A DNA stretch of 64,000 nucleotides, taken from Oxyruncus cristatus (Eukaryota; Chordata; Aves; Passeriformes; Cotingidae). The notes under the pieces were generated by a model. The model was not told the DNA's origin, searched no databases, and was given only the letters and a program-made list of their open reading frames with translations. Shown piece after piece: positions 14,239-24,684 of the stretch. A program made the translations under genes and the position numbers. Position 1 is the stretch's first letter, and each line of letters opens with the position of its first letter. The stretch is from assembly GCA_013399855.1 (NCBI GenBank), contig VXAY01002457.1, positions 916,873-980,872 on the forward strand, written 5' to 3'.

Positions 14239-14990
14239 AACTAACATTGGACAAAAAAAAGAGAGGGAAGATATCTAGATCACACATTTATTTTGGCCAT
14301 TTTTTTTCCAAAGCATTCTGGTTTTCATTTTGCTAAGTAAATTTTAACAATATTTTGTTGGTTTTCCTCAATTTTTCTCATATACTTAGCTCTCCTTCAT
14401 CAGAACACATTATGAAAAAAAAAAAAAAAAGAACATTGGCTTTTAGAATTCTATTGAAGGTTACTTTGAATGTCTGAGAACAAGTAGTTCAATTCATGAG
14501 ATCCCTTCCCCAGCTGGTTATACATCACTATAATACTACTGATTGCACTGGAGCGATGCCATCAACATCTAACAAGTCCTTGAACTAGGAGAATTCACCA
14601 CAAGTGAGAAAGCTACCAGATTAACAAGCAGAGTACTTCAGTCAAATGCTGAAGAAAATCTTGCAGAATGCAGAAGGTCGTGCTATATTTCTTTGCAATT
14701 TGGCAAACAGCGTCCGGAAAACTTAAAAATATCTGGAAGCCTTGGATGAGGAACAATTTGCCTTAACAAATAAACCCAGTATATTTTATAATAAGTTCTG
14801 CAGTATTAGAAGGACAGTAAAAGCTTTCTGTCCCTGTAAGCTGTTGCTCCAGTGCAGCATCTACGGCAAACATGCAAATAACCAGATAAAGATGAAACAG
14901 CAGCAAGGCAGCCAACTACCAAGTCAAAGCAGAAAGTAAGATAATTCAGTAGTCACTGTATGCAGCAGTCTGGAAGTGAGTGTCCACACA
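14239..14990. other. Centre of the inverted-repeat structure
   Basis: These 752 bases lie between the two inverted arms. They are A+T-rich and contain a 16-base A run at 14415-14430 and a 65-codon frame at 14742-14939 whose lysine- and glutamine-rich translation resembles no transposase I know. No DDE or RNase-H-like motif is visible. If the arms are terminal repeats of one element, this is an internally deleted, non-autonomous body; otherwise it is ordinary spacer DNA. Confidence 0.6.
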
Positions 14991-15155
14991 CTGAAAATTG
15001 TGCTGCAGATCCCATGTTTTAGCATCTGCGGTCTGTAATTTGTGTCAACAGAACCACAAAAAGAAAAATAGATTTGTGTATGTGATTTCTTAATTCGTAT
15101 GGAATTTTAAGCTTTACTGTGCAGTCTAGTTGAGATCGTCAGTTATTGGCCACAA
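14991..15155 (-). repeat. Long inverted repeat, right arm
   Basis: Partner of the left arm at 14075-14238, in opposite orientation. It ends outward in 'ccacaa'. Immediately beyond it the similarity stops: 'tactaac' on the right against the bases before 'ttgtgg' on the left. A target-site duplication is not convincing; only a TA dinucleotide could be shared near the ends, which is too little to assign a Tc1/mariner origin. Confidence 0.9.
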
Positions 15156-17268
15156 TACTAACTTGGAATGCTTCTGAAAATTAATACCACTTGACACAAC
15201 TCATAGGTAAAAAAAAATAATTCTGACACCTGTTTAGTTTGTGGCTGTGGCAAAGTACAAGTCTGACTTGATTGCAGCAATCCTTTCACCTTGCAGTCCA
15301 AGACATACATAAGTGTCCAGCTGTAAATGCAAAAGCACATATAGGTCTGTTACTAGTAGAACTTGTAGTCATTTTACAATAACAGAGGGCATTTCAAATT
15401 TGCCAGATACTGTTTTGTTCTAATAGCTTCAAATTTTAAAAATTTTGATTCTAAAGCGACAAGTTGCTAAATCAGATAACAGAATTTGTTATTATCTGCC
15501 TACATAGAAATGCCAGCAGATGGGAAGGAGGGAGCAGACAACAAGCAGGTTTGATTATGATTTTAGAATATTACTTCAACTACAATAGCAGTAGGACAAG
15601 GGAAAAGGCCTCACTGTCCTCAGAGCAATCTCTGTGGCTTGGCTGCCAGCTCTCCCAGTCTGGGGGACCATGACAGCAGTCTCTGCAAACCCTGACCATA
15701 GGGATGGTTCTTCCTTTCCATGGCCTTTCAGAACTTCTCTTAGCTTTAACAGGCTCACTTTTCCTCTCTTACCATATCTGTGTAGTGCTCATGTCAGGTA
15801 TGACACCCACATGATATGATCAATTATAAACTACTAACTGTGATTCAACAAAAGTGTTCAAGTGAAAAATGCTTTATAAAAGGTGCTTCCATTAAATTTT
15901 ATTTCCCTTTATTAATAACTGTATATAATCGTAACATTTTTTACTTGACTGAGGCTTGTTCTAAGTGTGACAGGAAATTTTATTTGCCATACCGTGCTAT
16001 AACTATTATTGCTTAATGAATTAGTTCTAATGGGAGGGAAAAAAACCCTCTAAAATATCGTCTGACTGCCACATCCCGCAGTAGTCCAAAATACTTCCAG
16101 GAATGCATACATTATGTACTTCAAATATTGCATCTGCAGGGATTTTGCTTCTTTTTTCATGTCTATGTGCTGTCTTTTTTGACAAACAGAATCAAAGCTT
16201 AGCTGTAGTGATGAAACAGCAAGTGCATAATCCATTAAACTGTGGTTGTGCATTGTGGATACAATGACACGTATCTGCAATTTGCACAGACCTTGCTTTG
16301 TATGATTATGTCATTAAAGACATGAAGCAGTCATAGGCCTGGAGCTCTCTTCCACGGTCTTTTCCAAAGGCATAAAACAAAGTATACAGACTAGGGGGCA
16401 ATTCTCAGCATCGGAAAGGGTCACAGTGGGCAAGAGAAGGCATTTTTTTTTTATGTTGATCAAGCACCTGGAGAGAAATCCCAGCCCATGGATATCACCG
16501 TGCTCTTTCAGGCTGCTATCCCAGCCTGTGGATATCATCCAGCTCTGTCAGGCAATCAAATGCTGTGCCCCAGCAAATAGGTCAAGTCACCAAACTCTGT
16601 GAGCAGGAAAAAACACGGCAGAAAAACTTCCACGTAAATAAGTGCAAGAGAAGACACTGTGAGGAGGGAGGTGGGGAAACACGGGCAGGGTGGAGGCAGA
16701 GACAATCTGAACCCCGCCACGATGACACTGACTTTGGGACTGGCAGTCACAGCTTAAGAAAAGGACACTGGAATCATCACTGGCTCTTCTCTGAAATCAG
16801 TGACTCAAACAGACTGTGACGGCCAAAAAAGCCAACAGATCATCAGACATCATTCAGGAAGGGAACGAAAAACAAGAACAATTTCTTCGTTTTTTTGTGA
16901 CTCAGTAAAATCTTGCTGGATCCACATCCTGATTGCAGGTCTGAGCATCTTGGAGAAGAGGGATGCTACTGAAAAGGGTGTAATCAACTTAGAAAAAGCC
17001 CATGAAATGCAGCTGAAAACATCAGGTGGATGGAATAACTGCATTGTAAGAACAGACTAAACAGTCTGCAACGGGACAATTTAATCAAAGTGCAGAGAAA
17101 GTTTCAACAAATTTATGATCTGAGACCCAGAAACAGACATAGGACAGAGTTGTACTCTAAGATACCCAAAACAACAGTTCTGGACGTTGAGAAAGAAGGA
17201 AGGGCATGGTGTCATAGGCAAAAAGCAGTTGGAAAATTCCAAACAATTCAATTAATTGTCAGCTAACA
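15156..17268. other. Non-coding stretch with a tandem duplication
   Basis: No gene is supported; all frames are under 90 codons and overlap. The stretch contains the 40-bp tandem duplication listed at 16478-16557. No transposon family was recognised. Confidence 0.5.
16478..16557 (+). repeat. Two-copy 40-bp tandem duplication
   Basis: Two consecutive 40-base units both begin 'atcccagcc' and contain 'tggatatca' and a CTCTxTCAGGC block. About 32 of 40 positions agree by eye. It is a simple local duplication; each copy carries a GATATC palindrome. Confidence 0.85.
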
Positions 17269-17829
17269 ATGGTTCCTTTTGTTTTGCTGCTCCTCAGTTC
17301 TACATCCACTGCTCTGGTGTGGGTTTCTCTACTGGCCACTGTCACTTTGGGTGTTGCACCTTCTCCTGTGCTTTCTCTGAAGTCCTGTTCAAGCAGGTTC
17401 TCATCCTTGCCCCTGCTCAGACACCCTTCCAGGCCTTGCATGTCTCTTATTTCTCCTGCTTTCCTTGACATCTCTCTTTCTCTTTACTGCTCTGCCTGCC
17501 AAGTTGTACTTCTTGTTTCTCCCTTGTCCCTGGCTCAGGGGTCTCTGCTGCTCCCCTCCTCTTGCACCTCATGATTTTCTTTTGCCAAGGGGCCACTTGC
17601 CCTTTCTTTAAACAGGTTTTTGCACCGCAAAATCCCAACTGGTCCAGGTGCACGAGGTGCCCTTTGCAGAGCCAGGTGTGGCACAGGACAGCCCCTGACC
17701 CACACGCACAGAGGTGTCCCTGCAGTTCCCCTGCTGCCAGACTCCTCTCAGTTTTGCCCAACACACAGAGACAGCAGGAACTATCCAATCTCACATTCAC
17801 CCTAACTAGCCTGTCCCTGGCACTGCTGG
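17269..17829. other. Pyrimidine-rich, GC-elevated block without a supported gene
   Basis: The plus strand is strongly C/T-rich between about 17280 and 17580 and GC-elevated to about 17830. Frames of 101 (17269-17574, +), 140 (17562-17984, +) and 151 codons (17447-17902, -) overlap. The first translates to a Leu/Ser-rich hydrophobic chain, as any CT-rich sequence would. No domain is recognised, and simultaneous openness on both strands argues for composition rather than selection. Confidence 0.5.
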
Positions 17830-20800
17830 AGGCACTGATGGGCTTTACACAGTATGTCCCTTTTTTGGTTTTGACTGTGCTGTCAGCCATGAAACACTTC
17901 AAGGTTCCTTTAAATCAAAACCATGGCCTGAAGCAAACACGACTGGAAGACGTATATTCATTCAGAGCTTTGTTGAATTCTTGATTTCACTTATGAAGTT
18001 CCCGCAAAATCCATTTATCTACGGTTGCCTTGCCCCAAGGGTATATGATGATCCCAGAAAGAAAGCTAAATGGCTGGGGGAATTAGCATTTTAAAATCCA
18101 GAAGAAATGGTTATCCAGGTGAAAACCTAGGGAAACAATAGAGTTGTAATATTCTTTTCTATCAAGTACTAAGTTTTGGACACCTTCACTACTGTGCTAA
18201 AAAGGAAATGTCAGTCCCCATCTTTGTAATAAGATTTGAATTTTCACCAGCATGCAACCTCCAGTTGTACTCCAATTAAATAAAGATTTGTAGAATAGTT
18301 TAGCTAAGACCATCTTAGTTTTTATATCTTTCAACTAACAAATGTTTTAACAAAATAATTTCTTTCGTTCTCTGTTTTAAAGGTTTATCGAAGCACTTGT
18401 GATTGGAGCTCCCCTAGCTATAAATTTCTTTATGATATTATTTCAGTAACTTTCTCATCTGAAAGAAAACTTGCAGCTGTCGTGTTTTGAAAAATTTTGG
18501 CAGGGATGTATTTGTATGTTGTGAATGATATCACCATCTTGTGACAAGCTACAGAATGCTTTTGGCTGGGTCAGATTTTGTCTAGGCCACAGTTAACTAC
18601 ATTTATTTTAAATTCTTGATTAAAATATGTCTTTAAAATGAACGTGCATGCAGACATAAAGTAATGAAATTAATTCCTTTTGCTTGGTTCATTTAAGTAG
18701 TTTAATTCATGATACCAAACAGTACCATATGTTTCTTCTCAATAGAAGCAATTAATTAACACAAGGGATCAGACAGATTTTCGTGGAAGCTGGGTGTTCA
18801 TCTTCACCTCTCGAGAAGTGTTCTCCCAGCACACATTGTATCTCAAACAAATTGTTTTCTACAGGGAGATTTTTGTTCTGAACAGGGCTGATCCGCTGTA
18901 TCGGTTTTAACAGTCAGCAAGGAAGGCATTTGCACAAGGTCTCAAATGGGACAGAAAAAATCCCCACAAAAGCAGGGGTTGTGTGAGAAGCTCGGGGGGG
19001 AAGAGGCCATGCAGCTGTCAGGCATCGCTCCAGCAAGGCTGGGCATGCAGAAGGAGCAGTGGAAGCACACAGAACGAGAGGCTGAGGATTGACCAGGCTG
19101 CCACCTCTGCGCAATTGAATTTTGCCATCTCCAGGCCTGAGGACTAAATAAGTCAATTCAATTTGTTTAATGAGCTGGAAAGCTTCTAATAGGCCCTGCT
19201 TTTAAATGTCTGGTCAGGAATACAGAAATCTTTCCAAAGCATTAAATCTACTGCTTGCAGAGGAAAGGAAACATTCCCTTGGGGTAACGAACAGGGGTGG
19301 CGAGGGACAGAAAAGGATACGCCCCTGTCAGGAACCTTTGCAAGGCACAGCATTTTTCATTGGAATATACAGTGTTTTCAGAAATGGTAATTACCTTTCC
19401 TGTCTTCACACACTCTCTGCCCTATTTGGGAGCAATCCAAGCAGGAGGCTGGAAACCAAGTTTCCACTTACAAGGGTGTTTACAAATTTTTTTCACCAAG
19501 TTTTATTTTCTTGGAGAAGTAGATGAGGATTCTGCCTTCAGACTATTTTGTCCCTGAAAGATAATCATGAAGGAAAACCATAGATCAGTCTGATGTCGTT
19601 ATTACATGCAAGAAATCCCTCAGTATTTTTCTCAAAGTTTGCTTTCTACATAAAAAATTCAAATCTTTTCTATTTCAAAAGACATTTATAGTGGCTCTAA
19701 GACTCACTGAGGGTACCTGCTAAACACAAACCTTAAATAGAAGCCCAGCTTCAACTGTATTCCAACTATTGTATGAACGTTGGCAAATACAATTTTTGAA
19801 AGCACAGAGAATTGTAATAAAATGTTCTCAAATGCATTTTCCTTGCCTTTTTTATTCTACAGGGAGTGACATATAGACAGCATACTTGACTCTCATGAAT
19901 TTCAGCAAATCACAGATCCCCTAATAAAATACCAGATTTCCATCTAACAGATTATGTTCTTATTTTTGCATTATCTATTGCCTTCTAAAACAACAAATAT
20001 TCTTGAAGAATTTATTTTTAAATATATTTGACCATCCAAGTTCCAGTTTTCAACTTGGACTCTTTCAACCTGGCTTAACAACAGGGGAAAAGCGGGCTCC
20101 ACTATGTCATTGGAAATGAACCCTACAAAAGGAAAACGATAACACAGAACACATTTCATATTCCAACAAATACTGAATATCTTTGAAACTTTTTTTCCAA
20201 GACAGTTAGAGCTATTGGTGTGGGTTCTGAGCAATGCAAACTCTGGCTAAAATAAAGCTGAAATACCTCTCGCCCCCTCCCCCCAAAGAAACAGATCCAC
20301 AAAGCAACTCCTCTGCTATAAACCAGCAGGTGCATTTCTTGCAACCGTATTCCATATCCCCCAATGCCTTGGGTTTTTCCAATGGAAAAGTCTTGCAAGT
20401 TAAGGGGAAAACAGAAGCAAAAAAGATCCACTTTCTCCTTTCTTTTTACTCTTTATTTTAAAAATATTTTATTTCTGGTAATAAAACTCACTTGAGGAGG
20501 AAGAGGAGAAAAAAATAAAATCCGAGTCATGTGGTTCTTAATAAAGAACTCCAAATGCTGTGTTTCTAGGATGTCGGGATTATGGAAAAACCAGCCTGGG
20601 TAAAGATTTACAGGTGATGGATAAGACAGAACATCAGGTCTTTATACACATCAAGTCTGTGGCAGATGTACAAAGCGTTCAAAGCTCTGTTCTTCCTTTC
20701 CTACATTATCAAGCTGCTTCTCCCATAACACTTTACTGGATAACAAGTCTTGCAAACAGCATATATGATCGTTTCTATGAATCAGTTCTCACTTTCCCTG

Positions 20801-23800
20801 GTGACACACTATACCCAGGAGCTGGAGCACGGCAGGAGATGCAACAGGACACTGCCAAACACAAACCAGGCCACTGGGTAGAATGTTCTCCTGGCTGCTG
20901 GTATAGCACCAAGTCCAAGAAGGATGACAATAGGGAATTAAGAATGCTATGTGGATACACCTTCTATTAGATATCAGCTGTAAAACTGAGGAGTTGATCT
21001 TCTCTGCTGAATGGGCAAGTTGAAAATGCTCTATCTTTTTATTAACCACTGACTTTGACGATAACAGCCCTTTGTTTCCTGGCCAGACACAAGAGAAACC
21101 ATTCTGGTTTCGGGCACAGAACAAGGCTACTGAGTTCTCATCCTTGTTGGTGCTCTAACATACCTGAATTACAGAGCAGTAGCAGCTACAGTGGTAAAGG
21201 GACAGGGAAGAAAAAAATGGAGTTAGAATTCTATAGTAAGCTATTTCAGCTGTGAAAGTTATTACAGTTAGTTACCATGACCATGAAAGTTTTTCATAGA
21301 GAAAAGTATTTCTTTGTTGATTAGAGAAACAAATGCAGTTGATGCTGAATGCCATCCATGCCATTCTACTTTAAGATTTCAGACAGAGAGATTTGATGAA
21401 GAATATAGAAAAGACCGCTCTACCTACTGACTTTATTTGCTACAATGTCATTTTTTCAAGTTTGATTCCACTCTGTTTTCCTGTAACCTATGAACTGAAA
21501 CCGCTCCTCACTCCAGTATTTTCCAACTTCTACCTCATTAAGCTTTCACCAACCATTACAGAACACCACAATGCTATGTTAGTCCACAAGGACCAGCAAG
21601 TCTTAGAAGGAAATGGAAAGTACATTACATTAGCAGAGAAAAGTTTCTTTCTGATACAACAGTTCAGAAATTTACGTTTGTTCTTTTTGATTTTACTTTT
21701 AACGAAGTTTATTTCCCAGAAATACCCTACGTAAGGCAGGCTAGAGGCAAAAATTGACAGATTTTTACCCCCTGACTTCTCTTCAATCAATAGGTCAGCT
21801 GCAGGAGAAATTTAGCACCCCAAATCAGGGCATCTCAGCAGGGCTGAGAGAATAAGAACTCCTGTGGCTGCTACAAGAACTATAAGGAATCAAAGTGCAA
21901 CCCTGTTCATCACCTCCAATTCTTCCTCAAAATGTCACATGAAGGCAACTTATTTTCTCCAGCAAAGGGGCTGGGAATTATGGAATGTGTTTAACTTTAC
22001 TATTCAGTCAGCATTATGGATCATCCTACAGCAAGTTATCCTTAAAAATACAATCTTTTCTGGAAAACAGAGCCCCAGAAAAGTGATGTGACAGTAAAAA
22101 AGGAAAAAAAATCAAAAGTGTTTTGAATGTGACAATTCCATGAAGAAAAATGCAGTAGCTATTTAAACTTTTTGTCTTTTGCATCCTGTTATTCCTTTGC
22201 CTTTTCATTTTGCTTGATGCTTGGCATTTGTAGACTTCACAGTTAAGAACATCGCTAGCTTTCAGTGCATTCCATCTTTTTTTTTTGCTTTTTGGATGTA
22301 TTAATTTTTCAGATGCCATAGGAAACCCAGAAGAGTGTAACAATAAACCAGGATTAATAAAAAAATACAGGAGTTTGTCCAGCATTTCTTATTCTAATAC
22401 AAAGAAAGCAGTGGCTGAGTTCTCAAACAGGATTTTACGCTTAAACCACCTCACAGTGGTGTTTCTGGTCCCTTTATTACACGTAGTAATTCATCTTCCA
22501 GATTTATGCCATCAGCAATTTCTGTAACTTCCATTCTCTTGTGGGACATTTGACATGGACTGGGGCAAAGGTGGGGCAAAAAGGGGGTAGGAGTATCAAC
22601 TTGAGAAAAATAAAACTTTTAGGTGTGCCTGTAACCCTGAAAATGTGGAAAGTGATGTTTCTCTTTAAAAGACTTTCTCTCACAAACAATATGTACCTTC
22701 ATGGCAGAACCCCCAAAGGGCAAGTGATGGAACAGCTTTTTCCAAGGCGAGCAAAGGGACAGTGAAGGTCTTCTAAGAAAAATGAACCGATCAATATAAA
22801 AATCAATTCCCCGCCCCCCCCAATCTTTCACCTGGTTTGCTTTAACCTTTAATCTGTTTCCAAATATCAAACAATAAAAGGATGCAATTATCACAAATCT
22901 GTTATACATCAGAACAATTACTGTCCCATCTGCTAACATTTAGTTTTCCCCAGCTCTTCTTCCTACCCACCCAGATTATGTTTTCTTTGGGAGGAGGACT
23001 AATTGATTACGGCAGGTTTTCTGCTTGCAGGTGTTTCTCTGGTGCCCAACACCTTGTTCCACTTTTCTTTCAGCCTGTGGGTCACGAGGAAGGTTCTGCT
23101 CCCGGTGATGACATGGCTGATGCATCAGATTGCTACCGACAGCTCAGCTTTTACATGTATGAAAAAAAACAGGTCTCACGTGGGAGCAGTGCCAAGAAAA
23201 ACTATTTCAGCTTTTAGACTAAAGTAACAGACCTCAACGCCACAATGGAGTCAATGATCTTCCTAAAATAATGAAAATTATTGACCACTTCATCTCTCTA
23301 CACAGGTAATTTCCTCTGTGTTCCCAATATCTTTTAACACATATCAGACTTTTCTTGTTTAGAACAAAAAGAAACCCAAAAGACCAACCAACCAAACAAA
23401 AAGACCCACAAAAATACCCTGACTGGGAAACCAGTTTTATCCCTAGTATTTTAGCCCCAAATATTCAAGGAAGCATTATAGAACCACTACCTATTTAATA
23501 CGTTTTATATATTGACATGTAGGGAGAAATTCCAATGGGTTTTGTCACTTATTTCAGTGGGGACAAAATATCCTAATACAGCTACTGTGATGAGCAATTT
23601 TATTTAAAAATGGAAGCTGTTTTGAAATCATAAGGCAGATCCTAAAAGCACTGGTATAGTTTCCTTCCATGTAAAAAAAACCTGAAACAAAAGAGTTTCA
23701 TTATTAAAATAAAAGAAAAAGCTTCATCATAAGCTCGAAGTTTATCAGCTGAAGCCAAAAAGATATTAATAATGACAAAAGGGAGCTGATTACAGGCCTT

Positions 23801-24464
23801 CTCCTACAGTGAACTACTAAACCTTATGGGGAAATGTCTTAATAAAGCATAGTTGACAGCCACATGATGTTCTTTTACTTTTTTCTGGTCTAAGTTCTAC
23901 ATGTAATTCAGTGTAAGTTAGGATAAACTTCAGTATTAGCTCAAGAATCCATCCAGGTTAAACACGAGACTAACTTTGTGAATGTAGCTTGGGCAAGTAA
24001 ACGTGCTTGAAAAAAAGTTCACCCTGCAATCAATCTCATTCAAATCTCAGATACTGCCAAATTTTACCAAATATTTCTCATACAAATGGTAGACATTAGA
24101 GGGGTTTGTTTTGTTGTCTTTGTTTTTTTCCCTTTGCTTCTGTATTGTTTTAGCTAATTGGATTGAATAAACAAAACTGAATTCCCATGGGCTTCCTGTG
24201 AAGCTGCCTATGTAAATCCTGTTATCGATGATTTTCAAACTTACTTCATCTAGAATAGTGCAGCTCTTCATATCGACCAAGAAGTTCTGCCAACACTGCA
24301 GCATCACAGTGGCTTTCTGAAATTCATCATATTCGATCCTCCCAATATCCCAAGCAAGTTAGAACACAGCATCCCTGTTTTTAAAGTGGAAAAACTGACA
24401 TCCTGGGTTAACTAAATCACAGGGAGGCCTAAAAGCAAACATAAGCTTGCCAGACTGCTCCACT
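17830..24464. other. Long non-coding stretch
   Basis: About 6.6 kb without a supportable gene. A 136-codon frame at 20560-20970 (+) has no recognisable domain. 18360-18720 is A+T-rich with many TAAT-type motifs. A stretch near 24375-24430 faintly resembles the conserved core of a MIR element. The A/C tract at 23364-23418 is listed separately. Confidence 0.5.
23364..23418. repeat. A/C-rich low-complexity tract
   Basis: Mostly A and C on the plus strand, with repeated ACCAACCA and CAAA units. Same type as the tracts at 2583, 27937 and 62719. Confidence 0.75.
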
Positions 24465-24561
24465 ATGATGCTGTATCGCCGACCGCGATATCAGGGAAGG
24501 CTACGACTCGCCTTGTGGGTTCGGGTTAATTGTAGACTCTCAAGAGAGCTACCCTAACCCC

Positions 24562-24568
24562 CTTTATT
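24562..24568 (-). promoter_or_regulatory. LTR polyadenylation signal
   Basis: The plus strand reads CTTTATT, giving AATAAAG on the minus strand. It lies about 110 bases downstream of the TATA-like box in LTR orientation, a normal spacing for R-region signals. Confidence 0.6.
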
Positions 24569-24675
24569 ATATTGTTGGTAAAAGGAAAAGGCTGACCCAC
24601 GGGAGCGGAGATGGCACTAGACGCAGCTAGTACGGGAATCTCCAGGCGAATTCCCTGAGGGAACAGAGGAAGGGG

Positions 24676-24684
24676 TTTTTATAG
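24676..24684 (-). promoter_or_regulatory. LTR TATA-like box
   Basis: The minus strand reads CTATAAAAA followed by CCCC, a strong TATA-box form inside the presumed U3 region. It could start transcription on the minus strand toward lower coordinates. Activity cannot be judged from sequence. Confidence 0.55.

Noticed and set aside
17447..17902. 151-codon minus-strand frame, Cys- and Lys-rich
   Set aside because: It lies antisense to a 140-codon frame in composition-biased DNA; the cysteine spacing matches no zinc-finger pattern.
20560..20970. 136-codon open frame on the plus strand
   Set aside because: No recognisable domain, no promoter or splice context, and shorter frames open antisense. 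Length alone is weak evidence in 64 kb.
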